Shown here in pieces: positions 22,531 to 30,820 of a stretch of 64,000 nucleotides of DNA. A program made the position numbers and the translations under genes. The first letter of the stretch is position 1, and every line of letters starts with the position of its first letter. Source of the DNA: Phycisphaeraceae bacterium (lineage in GTDB: Bacteria > Planctomycetota > Phycisphaerae > Phycisphaerales > UBA1924); assembly GCA_019636535.1 (NCBI GenBank), contig JAHBXK010000001.1:1-64000 (forward strand). The letters are read 5' to 3'. The notes beneath the pieces were generated by a model that saw nothing but the letters and a program-made list of their open reading frames with translations, was not told where the DNA came from and searched no databases.

Positions 22531-22846
22531 TGTGAATGGAATTGTGTGCCACGTGAATAGAGTTGTGAGGCACCGAACAGCCGCTGTGAGGACCCGAATC
22601 GCTCCTGTAAGCCTGAGAAAAATCCTGTTCACGTGGAACATTGCCGTTGTGAGCGACCGAAACACGCCTTTGGGGTGGCACACAATTCCATTCACACCCC
22701 GAAATACTGTATTGTGGCAGGTCACAGTTCCATTCACGGCCCTCACAACGGCAATTCCGGACGTTGCAACGCCTTTCACGCCCCTCAGCGCTGCGAAACC
22801 GGCCCTTGCGATTCCTTTCACGGGCCTCACCACGACCACGCCCCAC
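22531..22846. repeat. Block of 21-nt imperfect repeats with long inverted repeats
   Basis: From 22532 the sequence falls into about fifteen 21-nt units. Units one and two (22532-22552, 22553-22573) agree at 17 of 21 bases; later units alternate in a 42-nt rhythm, such as those at 22721, 22763 and 22805, which share TTCACG near their ends. A 22-bp perfect inverted repeat joins 22531-22552 to 22675-22696, and a 14-bp perfect one, ATTGCCGTTGTGAG, joins 22640-22653 to 22742-22755. The second half of the block therefore carries units in reverse orientation. Both strands show open frames with 14-residue periodicity, as expected from the repeat length itself. Confidence 0.75.
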
Positions 22847-23021
22847 CTCACCACGCCCCGATCGACCCGCACACACCCCTGATCGGGCCACTCCAGCGCG
22901 GACGCGGACGTTCGCCCAGCGCCCAACCGCGCAGCGCGTCCCCGTCCTCACCGGACCGAGCCACCCACCCACGCCTTGCCGACACCGAGCCGTCACGCCG
23001 GGTGGGCATCGGGCCGAGTGT
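22847..23021. other. Intergenic remainder before proC, nothing recognised
   Basis: This is the sequence between the 21-nt repeat block and the proC stop codon. It contains short CACC-type motifs, but no open frame with an SD, no hairpin with a T-run and no RNA gene that I could recognise. Confidence 0.4.
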
Positions 23022-23933
23022 CTACGCGCCCATCTCCCGACCCCGATCCCGCGCAGCCAGGATCGCCCGCACCACCGTCTCCACCATGCCGGCCTCTTCG
23101 AGCACGCCGAGCGCTGCCGCCGTGGTGCCTCCCCGGCTCGTCACCGATTCGCGGAGCGCTTCCGCGCTGCGGTCGTCCGCCCGGAGCAGCGATGCAGCGC
23201 CCAGCAGCGTCTCTCGCACGATCAGGTCCGAGGCCTCGGGCGAGAACCCCGCCCGCGCACCCGCCTCGGTCATCGCCTCGGCCAGCAGAAACAGATACGC
23301 GGGCCCGGAGCCGGCGAGCGCGGTGAACGCGTCGAAGAGTTCCTCCTCGATCAGCAGCGTCCGCCCGATCGATCCGAACAGCAGCAGCGCAGCGCCGAGG
23401 TCGTCCGGGTCGGCGTCCTCTCCCGCGCAGAGCGCGGACATGCTCAGCCCCACCCTCGCGGCCACGTTCGGCATCGCGCGGATCACCGATCGGCCTCGGA
23501 TGTTCAGCCGATCGGCGATCGTCGATCGACGCACCCCCGCCATGATCGAGAGGATCGGCCGGTCCGGGTCGGTGAGCAGCGGACGCAGCGTGTCGCCGAG
23601 CGCTGCGATCGGCGCTCCGCCCGCCCCCGGCGGGAAGGCGCCCAGGAAACTCTGCGGCTTCACCGCGAGCAGGATCGGTGTCCCCGGCGCTGCGCGGAGG
23701 CACGCCTCGGCGTGGTCGGCGGTCGTCGATTCCGGTGGCAGGCCCCACGAATCGAACAGTTCGCGCTTGGCCGCACCCGGCTCGCACAGCGTGATGCGCA
23801 GAGGCGAGAGCACGCGCCGGTCGAGCGCTGCGCGCACGATCGCCTGGGCCATCGCGCCGCCGCCGAAGACCAACAGGCCCGGGAGTTGTGCCGGTTCATC
23901 CGTCACGGGGGCAGAGGATAGCAGACACCGCAT
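23022..23933 (-). CDS. proC: Pyrroline-5-carboxylate reductase
   Basis: This enzyme catalyses the last step of proline synthesis, reduction of P5C with NAD(P)H. The N-terminal Rossmann motif is LLVFGGGAMAQAIV. LLAVKPQSFLGAF and SIMAGVRRSTIADRL are typical of the family. The C-terminal dimerisation domain carries ALAGSGPAYLFLLAEAMTEAG and LRESVTSRGGTTAAAL. The start could be ATG 23933 or GTG 23906; the latter sits closer to the Rossmann strand, and neither has a clear SD. At about 303 residues it is slightly longer than usual (270-280). It lies 72 nt after cysK on the same strand, so cotranscription is possible. Confidence 0.93.
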   Translation of the reverse strand: MRCLLSSAPVTDEPAQLPGLLVFGGGAMAQAIVRAALDRRVLSPLRITLCEPGAAKRELFDSWGLPPESTTADHAEACLRAAPGTPILLAVKPQSFLGAFPPGAGGAPIAALGDTLRPLLTDPDRPILSIMAGVRRSTIADRLNIRGRSVIRAMPNVAARVGLSMSALCAGEDADPDDLGAALLLFGSIGRTLLIEEELFDAFTALAGSGPAYLFLLAEAMTEAGARAGFSPEASDLIVRETLLGAASLLRADDRSAEALRESVTSRGGTTAAALGVLEEAGMVETVVRAILAARDRGREMGA

Positions 23934-24005
23934 GCCGGGGCGGGCCCTCGGCTCATCACGCGAACCTCGCCGCGGCCGGATCATCGCACGAACAGCGCGC
24001 AGCGC

Positions 24006-24983
24006 TCACTGAAACAGGAGCGTGGAGAGGTATCGCTCACCGAACGAGCAGGCGAACGTGACGATGCGCTTGCCCTTGTACTCGGGCCGCGCGGCCAGGC
24101 GGGCGGCGACGGCGACGTTGGCCCCGGTCGAGATGCCGCCGAGGATCCCCTCCTCGCGCGCCAGCCGCTTGCCCCACTCGAAGGCCTCATCGTTGCTCAC
24201 CGTCTCGACGCCGTTCAGGAGCGACGTGTCGAGGTTGTCCGGCACGAAGCCCGCGCCGATCCCCTGGATCTTGTGCAGCCCCGGCTGACCGCCGGAGATG
24301 ACCGGCGAGGTCTCGGGCTCGACGGCGATGGCGCGGAAGTCGGGCTTGAAGCGGCGGACGTAGCGCGTCACACCCGTGATCGTGCCGCCCGTGCCGACGC
24401 CCGCAACGACCGCGTCGACGCGTCTCTGCGTGTCGTTCCAGACCTCCGGGCCCGTGGTGGCCTCGTGGATGGCGGGGTTGGCCGGGTTGTCGAACTGCTG
24501 GGGCATGAACGCGTCGGGGTGCTCCCGCACCAGTTCGGTTGCGCGGGCCACCGCGCCGCGCATCCCCTTGTCGGCCGGGGTCAGGACCAGTTCCGCGCCC
24601 ATCTGCTTGAGCAGCGCCCGCCGCTCGAGGCTCATCGACTCGGGCATGGCGAGCATCAGTCGGTACCCCTTGGCCGCGCAGACGAACGCCAGCGCGATCC
24701 CCGTGTTGCCGCTGGTCGGCTCGACGATGAGCGAGCCGCGGTCGGACTGGCCGTTGGTCCCCGGCGGGCGGAGCGTGCCCGCGGCCTCGGCCGCGTCGAG
24801 CATCGCCCGGCCGATGCGGTCCTTCACGCTGGCCAGCGGGTTGTCGAACTCGAGTTTGAGCAGCACCTCGGCGTGGCCCTCGGGGATCACGCGGTTGAGC
24901 CGCACCAGGCGCGTGTTGCCTACGCAATCGAGGATGGAGCCGTAGGTGCGGTTGTGGATGGTCTTGAAGTCCGATGCGGGCAT
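24006..24983 (-). CDS. cysK: Cysteine synthase A
   Basis: This PLP enzyme of 325 residues makes cysteine from O-acetylserine and sulfide. The start [15 protein letters not shown] is supported by GAGGAA eight bases upstream. The PLP lysine lies in [14 protein letters not shown], the substrate loop is [14 protein letters not shown], and the phosphate-binding glycine loop is [15 protein letters not shown] cystathionine beta-synthase-type extension is absent. A rhodanese-like lipoprotein gene lies 63 nt upstream on the same strand, suggesting a shared sulfur-metabolism transcript. Confidence 0.94.
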   Translation of the reverse strand: MPASDFKTIHNRTYGSILDCVGNTRLVRLNRVIPEGHAEVLLKLEFDNPLASVKDRIGRAMLDAAEAAGTLRPPGTNGQSDRGSLIVEPTSGNTGIALAFVCAAKGYRLMLAMPESMSLERRALLKQMGAELVLTPADKGMRGAVARATELVREHPDAFMPQQFDNPANPAIHEATTGPEVWNDTQRRVDAVVAGVGTGGTITGVTRYVRRFKPDFRAIAVEPETSPVISGGQPGLHKIQGIGAGFVPDNLDTSLLNGVETVSNDEAFEWGKRLAREEGILGGISTGANVAVAARLAARPEYKGKRIVTFACSFGERYLSTLLFQ

Positions 24984-25046
24984 GGAGCGTTCCTCTTCGG
25001 TCTGTGCGGGAAGCGCTGGGCAAGGCCGGCGCTCCACGCGCCGAAC

Positions 25047-25607
25047 TCAGCGTCGGCCGGCGGTGGCGGAGGATCGCGCATCTGTGCGATCGTCGCCGTC
25101 GGCGGGCGCATCGATGCGCTCGACCGGGTGACCCGCCTGCTTCCAGGCGTCGAAGCCTCCCTCGAAAACGCGCACGCCCTTGTGCCCGGCCAGGACCATG
25201 CGTTTGGCCAGTCCGCGCGCCAGCGCAGAACTGGGGTGCTGGCCGTAGACGACCACCGTCCTGGCCGAGGAGACGGAAGCGGGAAGACGGGCACGCTCGG
25301 GGAGATCGTTGAGCGTCATGTTCATCGCGCCCGGGAGGTGCCCCTGCTCGAACTGGTCCGGCGGCCTGGCGTCGACGATGCGGAGCGTGTTGCCGCGCGA
25401 TGTGTCCATCAACCTCTTGACGGCGACGGTGTCGATGGACTGCAGGTCCCTGTCGGAGACGTCCTTGTTGCAACCGACAAGACCGGCGGTCGTCATCAGC
25501 GCCAGCATCAAGAGGAGGCCTCGCTGCACGGTCGTGACGATCCCCCAAACCGAAGAACGGCGGGGTCGATGCCCCGTTCCGGGGACAACCACTGCGTGCT
25601 GGGCCAT
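25047..25607 (-). CDS. Rhodanese-like lipoprotein lacking the catalytic Cys
   Basis: This encodes 186 residues. GGGAGG precedes the ATG of MAQHAVVVPGTGHRPRR. A signal sequence (RGLLLMLALMTTAGLVGC) ends in a perfect LVGC lipobox, so the protein should be a membrane-anchored lipoprotein. The rhodanese fold is recognisable: LRIVDARPPDQFEQGHLPGA, then VVVYGQHPSSALARGLAKRM and VRVFEGGFDAWKQAGHPVER. The active-site loop normally begins with Cys after VVVY, but here it is Gly. It is therefore probably not a sulfurtransferase and may bind a partner or substrate instead. It lies directly upstream of cysK. Confidence 0.88.
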   Translation of the reverse strand: MAQHAVVVPGTGHRPRRSSVWGIVTTVQRGLLLMLALMTTAGLVGCNKDVSDRDLQSIDTVAVKRLMDTSRGNTLRIVDARPPDQFEQGHLPGAMNMTLNDLPERARLPASVSSARTVVVYGQHPSSALARGLAKRMVLAGHKGVRVFEGGFDAWKQAGHPVERIDAPADGDDRTDARSSATAGRR

Positions 25608-25858
25608 GATTCGACCTCCCTGCGGCGTGCGAAGAGCATATCGACGATGCAACGGTCCGTCACATGCATCGGGCAAAGTGCGTGCGTTGGCATCGCAATC
25701 GGACTTCGCACCGAACGTTCACCAGTCAGAACGGCGGATGGAATCTTGTGCGAACCGAACCAACCGTGGACGGTAACGGTACGAAGTCGACGTCGTGGTT
25801 GTTTGCCTGCGGCCTCGGGTGCGGGATGGAGCAAGCCGTGAGAAGGCGTGGAGGTTGA

Positions 25859-26884
25859 ATGAAAGGCACTCGACCGCAATGGTGGGCAGGATCGATCGGG
25901 CGGCCTGTGGCGACCGCGCTCAAGGGTGGCGCCCTGCTCGCGGCGTTGGTTTCGGTGTCCGCCTCATCCGGCAACACGGGATCGATGAACGAGCAGCCCG
26001 CGATGCGGCCCCGAGACGGTTCGGGGTTGAACGCCGAGCCTTCGCTCATCTCGGAGAACACCGCGCTCGTCGCCGGCCGGCCGGGGATCATCGCGATCAC
26101 GTTTGCACTGCACGGCAAGTGGCACCTGTACTGGCCGGGCCAGAACGACACGGGCATGGCGCCGCAAGGCAGGCTGAGCGCATCGATCGACGGGGCTGAA
26201 GCCGAGGGATTCGAGTTTGGTGCGTGGCAGTGGCCGTCGCCCAAGCGGTACGTGCTGCCGGGGGACATCCTCGATTATGTGTACTGGAGCCGTGTGACGC
26301 TGCTCGTGCCGGTCACGCCACCCGAGTCGGCGATCGGCAGGACGGTGACGTTCGCCGCGGACCTGGAGTGGCTGGTCTGTGACGAAGCGTGCGTGCTCGA
26401 GAAGAAGCGGGTCGAGTTGTCGTTGCCGGTTGTGTCGGAAGATGACAACGCCCAATTGAGGCCGACGGCGGGCAAGCGGCACATCGATGAAGCCCGGCAG
26501 ACGTTGCCGCGTCCGTTCGCGCCGTTGGAGTCGATGCCGACCGACACGCGGCCGGTGGTGAGCGCTTCGGGCGATGTGGTGACCATCCGGTTCCCGGGCG
26601 CGAGAGAATTGCACTTTTTGCCGCACGCGGACGGCGTTCGGATTTCGAACGCGTTGTCGGGCGGGAAGGTGGAAGGGGACACCATCCGGATCGAACTCGA
26701 CCGAGCGGACGACCCCGAGAAGAAGAACGTGAAGGGCGTCTTGCAAGTGCTCTGGCGGCTGCACACCGTGCCGACGTCATACGATATTGAGTGGACGCCC
26801 GAGCAGATCGCTTCGGGCAGGTTCTTTGATTCGCCCGCGGATGACCGCGGAGGTGCTCAAAAGTCTCCCGGCAAGCCCGGGTGA
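25859..26884 (+). CDS. DsbD N-terminal-domain-like exported protein
   Basis: This encodes 341 residues with GGAGG shortly before the ATG. A hydrophobic N-terminal segment (ATALKGGALLAALVSVSASS) suggests export. The body resembles the periplasmic DsbD alpha-domain family: ALHGKWHLYWPGQNDTGMAP, PSPKRYVLPGDILDYVYWSR, and the cysteine pair in DLEWLVCDEACVLEKKRVEL. The transmembrane and thioredoxin parts of full DsbD are absent. The next gene, 91 nt downstream, encodes an exported redoxin, so the pair may exchange electrons in the envelope. Substrate and electron donor cannot be told from the sequence. Confidence 0.82.
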   Translation: MKGTRPQWWAGSIGRPVATALKGGALLAALVSVSASSGNTGSMNEQPAMRPRDGSGLNAEPSLISENTALVAGRPGIIAITFALHGKWHLYWPGQNDTGMAPQGRLSASIDGAEAEGFEFGAWQWPSPKRYVLPGDILDYVYWSRVTLLVPVTPPESAIGRTVTFAADLEWLVCDEACVLEKKRVELSLPVVSEDDNAQLRPTAGKRHIDEARQTLPRPFAPLESMPTDTRPVVSASGDVVTIRFPGARELHFLPHADGVRISNALSGGKVEGDTIRIELDRADDPEKKNVKGVLQVLWRLHTVPTSYDIEWTPEQIASGRFFDSPADDRGGAQKSPGKPG

Positions 26885-26975
26885 AATCGATCTCCCGCCT
26901 TGAAAGCGCTCGACCGGAGCGAACGCGTGTTCGAGCCGTGCCGATCGCGGGCGGGAGTGCGAAGGAGAAGCAAGC

Positions 26976-27665
26976 ATGAAGACCCAGATCCGTTTCCTCG
27001 CCGGCCTGTTGACGTTCTCTGCCGTGGCGCTCGCCGGCTCGCTGGCGATGCCGAGCGCTGCGCTCGCCGATCCGGCCAAGGAGGCCGCCAAGCAGCCGGA
27101 CAAAGACGCGAAGAAGGACGAGAAGAAGGCTCAGCCGGTGGCGATCGGACAGAAAGCGCCCGACTTCACCCTGACCTGCACCGACGGCAAGCAGCACAAA
27201 CTCGCCGACCTCAAGGGCAAGATCGTGGTGCTCGAGTGGTTCAACCCCGAGTGCCCAGGCATCGTGCAGCACCACAAGACGGCCAAGACCTTCAACGACC
27301 TGCACAAGGCCTTCAAGGATCAGGGCGTCGTGTTCCTGGCGATCAACTCGGGCGCCAAGGGCAAGCAGGGCCACGGCAAGGAACTGAACCAGCGGCTGGC
27401 CAAAGAGTTCGAGATGCCCTTCCCGGTGCTGCTGGATGAGAGCGGCACGGTCGGCAAGGCCTACGGCGCCAAGACCACCCCCCACTGCTTCATCATCGAC
27501 AAGGACGGGATGCTGGTCTATAACGGCGCGATCGACAACGGCCGCATGGGCAAGAACGGCGACCGCAACTACGTCCGCGAGGCGCTGGAGCAGGTCGTCA
27601 AGGGCGAGACCGTGACGACGCCGGAGACCCGGCCCTACGGCTGCAGCGTGAAGTACGCGAGCTGA
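26976..27665 (+). CDS. Exported redoxin (AhpC/TSA-type thioredoxin fold)
   Basis: This encodes 229 residues with GGAG eight bases upstream. The signal peptide ends at ALA-D near residue 31, followed by a Lys/Asp-rich linker. The redoxin domain starts at PVAIGQKAPDFTLTCTDG. The presumed active site is WFNPECPGIVQHHK with Cys93, in a peroxiredoxin-like position but without the usual PxxxTxxC sequence. A second Cys lies in AKTTPHCFIIDKDG, just after the cis-Pro. It belongs to the loosely defined periplasmic redoxin group, either peroxidase or thiol reductase. A good terminator follows at 27710. Confidence 0.88.
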   Translation: MKTQIRFLAGLLTFSAVALAGSLAMPSAALADPAKEAAKQPDKDAKKDEKKAQPVAIGQKAPDFTLTCTDGKQHKLADLKGKIVVLEWFNPECPGIVQHHKTAKTFNDLHKAFKDQGVVFLAINSGAKGKQGHGKELNQRLAKEFEMPFPVLLDESGTVGKAYGAKTTPHCFIIDKDGMLVYNGAIDNGRMGKNGDRNYVREALEQVVKGETVTTPETRPYGCSVKYAS

Positions 27666-27709
27666 GGACGCTTCGATCATCGACCGACAAGTCCCATGAT
27701 CTCTCGCGG

Positions 27710-27743
27710 GCCCGATCGTGACCGATCGGGCTCGCTTTCTTTG
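27710..27743 (+). terminator. Intrinsic terminator after the redoxin gene
   Basis: GCCCGATCG-TGAC-CGATCGGGC (27710-27731) is a perfect 9-bp stem with a 4-nt loop, followed by TCGCTTTCTTTG. It lies 45 nt after the redoxin stop and separates this unit from the site-2 protease gene. Confidence 0.85.
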
Positions 27744-27818
27744 AAAGATCGGGCCGATACCTAACGTTCGCCGGTTGCGCTGCGTGGCGCTCCGGATCTG
27801 GCTTTACCAAGAGATCAC

Positions 27819-29975
27819 ATGCTGTCATCCGCTTTCGATCTTCTGCTGGTCATCCTGGGCTTCAGCCTGATCATCGTCGTGCACGAGTTGGGCCACTTCA
27901 TCGCAGCGCGATGGGCGGGCATCCGCGTGCTCGCCTTCGCGGTCGGGTTCGGCCCGGCCATCTGTTCCTACCGCCCGGGGCTCGGGTTCAGGCCGGGGAG
28001 CAGCGAGGGCGAGTTCCGCGCGATGGTCAAGTCGGGCAAGTCGCCCGAGTCGGGCGGGACGATCAGCCCGACCGAGTACCGATTGAACGTGCTCCCATTG
28101 GGCGGCTACGTCAAGATGCTGGGGCAGGACGACAGCGACCCAACCGCCACGTCCGACGCTTCCGACAGTTACCAGAACTGCCCTCCGCCCAAGCGGATGG
28201 TGGTGATCAGCGCGGGCGTGATCATGAACCTGCTGCTGGCAGCGCTGCTCTTCTGGATCGTCTTCACGATCGGACTGAAGACCGAGCCCGCGCGGATCGG
28301 GCTGGTCACGCCCGGCAGCCCCGCCGCAAACGCGACGCCGATGACAGACTCCACCGAACCCGGCGCAAGGCTCATCGAGCCGGGCCTGCGGCCGGGCGAC
28401 GAAGTGCTCGCCGTGGACGGGGAGCGCGTCGACACGTTCAACGACGTGAGCGTGAAAGTGATCATGGCCAAGGGCGGCCGCGATCTGAACTTCCTTGTGC
28501 GCCGGGAGATCGACGCGGACAAGTCCGAGGAACTGATGTTCAGGGTCAGCCCGCGCGAGAGCCGCGAGACGCGCACGCTCGAAGTGGGCATTGCGCCCAT
28601 GACCTCGACGACGCTCGGTGCGCTGGGGCCGCGTGCCACGCGAGAGTCGATCGCGAGGTTTGAGAGTGTCAAGGCCCGGTTCGGCATCCTGGAACTGCAA
28701 GGGGGCGATCGGCTCGTCGAGGTGAACGGCCGGCCCGTGCTGAACGTCTATGCCCTGCGCGAGGCCGCGGCGGAGTCCGGCGGTGAGCCGATCTCGGCGG
28801 TCTTCGAGCGTCCTGACGGGAAGCGTGTCGAGGTTGACCTGACAACGTCGGCGACGATGCAGGAATCGTTGGCCGCGCTCTCCGCCGACCGGGTGGTGAG
28901 CCTGCGCCACTTGCTCGGCCTGCTGCCGGTGCTCTCCGTGGCCGACGTCGCCGCCGAGGGTGAGGCCGCGGGGTTGCGGCCAGGCGACGTCTTCGCCCGG
29001 CTCGGGCCGGTCGAGTATCCGAGCGTCTTCGCGGGGATCACGCAGATCCGTTCGCACGCGGGCAAGACGATCCCCGTCGTCGTGCTTCGGCAGAACGATG
29101 GCGCGTGGCGCGAGGTGGATCTGGGTGAGGTGCCGGTCAGCAAGCAAGGCACGGTGGGCTTCGAGCCGATCGACAGTGCCAAGTCGGGGGCGTGGGTCAC
29201 GGTGTGGCCTTCGACGGCGGAGGACCGGTCACCTGAGCCCGACGGCTCGCGCGCTCCGACACCTCTGCGGAGCGGATGGTTGCCGGGCACGAGAATCGTG
29301 AGCGTCGACGGGTCCGCGGTGTCGACGCTGGTCGAAGTGCGCGACGCGTTGAAGCGAGCGGCAGAGGAGAACAAAGACGGGCGGGTGATAGCGATCGGCT
29401 ATGCCCTGCCGGTGTCCGGTTCTTCCATCGCGGCGGGCGAGATCGGATCGCCCACCACAGCGCCATCCCGAGATTTCCAACTCGACAGCGCCTCGCGGGA
29501 CGTGCTCGCCTGGCTGACATGGGAGCCGGACCTGCCCCTGTGGATGTTCGAGCCCGAGAGTGTGGTGCTGCGCGAGACCAACCCGCTCGCCGGGATCCGC
29601 AGGGGCATCGAGCGAACTCACAACGTGATGATGATGACCTACCTCACGTTCATCCGCCTCTTCGAGGGCACCGTTAAGGTCGAGCACATCAAGGGGCCGG
29701 TCGGGATCGCCCACATCGGCACCCTCCTCGCCGGCAAGGGGATCGACTGGCTGCTCTTCTTCCTCGCACTCATCTCCGTCAACCTCGCGGTCATCAACTT
29801 CCTGCCCATCCCGATCACCGACGGCGGACACTTCCTGTTCCTCTTGTACGAGCAGTTGACGGGCAAGCCGCCGCCGGTTGTGGTGCAGAACGCCGCCGCC
29901 CTCATCGGCTTCGTGCTGCTGGGCGGCGTCTTCCTCTTCGTGCTCGTGAACGACATCATGAACCTGGCGCGGTGA
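27819..29975 (+). CDS. rseP: Site-2 (RIP) metalloprotease, RseP-like, enlarged
   Basis: This intramembrane zinc protease cleaves membrane-bound anti-sigma factors or signal remnants. Zinc ligands are H22-E-L-G-H26 in the first helix and Asp668 in NFLPIPITDGGHFLF. At 718 residues it is far longer than E. coli RseP (about 450). The periplasmic region appears to hold up to four PDZ-like units: near GLRPGDEVLAVDGERVDTF, LQGGDRLVEVNGRPVLNVYA, GLRPGDVFARLGPVEYPSVF and LPGTRIVSVDGSAVSTLVEV. The C-terminal helices are conserved. It stands alone behind a terminator. The enlarged PDZ array suggests a different or additional way of sensing substrate. Confidence 0.9.
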   Translation: MLSSAFDLLLVILGFSLIIVVHELGHFIAARWAGIRVLAFAVGFGPAICSYRPGLGFRPGSSEGEFRAMVKSGKSPESGGTISPTEYRLNVLPLGGYVKMLGQDDSDPTATSDASDSYQNCPPPKRMVVISAGVIMNLLLAALLFWIVFTIGLKTEPARIGLVTPGSPAANATPMTDSTEPGARLIEPGLRPGDEVLAVDGERVDTFNDVSVKVIMAKGGRDLNFLVRREIDADKSEELMFRVSPRESRETRTLEVGIAPMTSTTLGALGPRATRESIARFESVKARFGILELQGGDRLVEVNGRPVLNVYALREAAAESGGEPISAVFERPDGKRVEVDLTTSATMQESLAALSADRVVSLRHLLGLLPVLSVADVAAEGEAAGLRPGDVFARLGPVEYPSVFAGITQIRSHAGKTIPVVVLRQNDGAWREVDLGEVPVSKQGTVGFEPIDSAKSGAWVTVWPSTAEDRSPEPDGSRAPTPLRSGWLPGTRIVSVDGSAVSTLVEVRDALKRAAEENKDGRVIAIGYALPVSGSSIAAGEIGSPTTAPSRDFQLDSASRDVLAWLTWEPDLPLWMFEPESVVLRETNPLAGIRRGIERTHNVMMMTYLTFIRLFEGTVKVEHIKGPVGIAHIGTLLAGKGIDWLLFFLALISVNLAVINFLPIPITDGGHFLFLLYEQLTGKPPPVVVQNAAALIGFVLLGGVFLFVLVNDIMNLAR

Positions 29976-30048
29976 CCGAGTACAGCGGCGTATCGTCGCG
30001 GACACCAGCGATCGTCCATGCAGCGAAGGGAGTTCTGAGCAGGTCGTC

Positions 30049-30810
30049 ATGGCGCGTCAGGCTCCCGCCGCGGTCGATCCCGGCTCGAAGCAAGCGGTCG
30101 GCCGTCGCGCGGTGGTGTCGATCGCGGTCTGGCTGCTCGTGGGCTTGGTGGCTTCGATCGCATTGCCGTGGGCAGGGGCGAGGTGGTGGGACGCTGGACT
30201 GGACGCAAGAGGGGCCTATCCAAAGCTCGGGGCTTTCGCAGGAGAATGTGTCGCGTGGAGTCGATCGTGGCTTGTTGATCAGCGAACCCGGATCGTGCAC
30301 GCCGATGAATACGACGAGTTCGTTCGAGACGCTCGCGAACTTGGCGCTGCACTTTGGGGGCGTGAGTATGAGTCGTGCTTGGAGGTGCCAGGGTGGGTCC
30401 ACATTCACTGGGCAGCCCCGCCGGATCGGACGTTCCTCGAAGAGTCACGGATGGGCTGGCCGCTTCGCAGCACCTGTGGCCGGTGGATCTGCACCGAGCT
30501 CGGCGATGGATCGCGGCCCCATCCGGACCTCCGCAGCGGCCTACTCGAGTTGCCGATCGGCCGCTGGGGCAACTCGGTCTGGCTGCCCTGGCATCCGCGT
30601 GCGGCCGGCCTGCTCGGCAACACGGCGTTCTTTGCTGCGCTCTTCGCGGCGGTGTTTCACACCGTCGTGTGGGTCCGGCGCACGCTCCGCGCACGGCGGG
30701 GCGCGTGCCGGTACTGCGGCTACTCGCTGACCGGACTCGCGGCGAGCGAATCGGGCGCTCGTGTGTGCCCGGAGTGCGGGCGCGGCGAGCGAACAACAAG
30801 CGTGCTTTGA
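30049..30810 (+). CDS. Membrane protein with C-terminal zinc ribbon (paralogue A)
   Basis: This encodes 253 residues. It has one N-terminal membrane helix (VSIAVWLLVGLVASIALPWA), a soluble central domain with conserved WSRSWLVD, and a second hydrophobic segment (LLGNTAFFAALFAAVFHTVV). The C-terminal zinc ribbon is CRYCGYSLTGL...CPECGRGE. This ribbon at the end of a two-helix protein is very common in planctomycete genomes, but its role is unknown. The following gene is a clear paralogue with the same layout, 10 nt downstream. No close SD is obvious for this gene's ATG. Confidence 0.8.
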   Translation: MARQAPAAVDPGSKQAVGRRAVVSIAVWLLVGLVASIALPWAGARWWDAGLDARGAYPKLGAFAGECVAWSRSWLVDQRTRIVHADEYDEFVRDARELGAALWGREYESCLEVPGWVHIHWAAPPDRTFLEESRMGWPLRSTCGRWICTELGDGSRPHPDLRSGLLELPIGRWGNSVWLPWHPRAAGLLGNTAFFAALFAAVFHTVVWVRRTLRARRGACRYCGYSLTGLAASESGARVCPECGRGERTTSVL

Positions 30811-30820
30811 TTCACGCGCC

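Noticed and set aside
22357..22926. 189-codon minus-strand frame with a 14-residue periodicity (RGVNGIVC-like units)
   Set aside because: The plus strand shows the same periodicity, as any 42-nt repeat would. The start is TTG without SD. I treat the region as a DNA/RNA repeat, although a repeat protein cannot be fully excluded.
24273..25841. 522-codon open frame opposite cysK and the rhodanese-like gene
   Set aside because: It spans two real minus-strand genes and their spacer, which no single antisense gene would do by chance of function.
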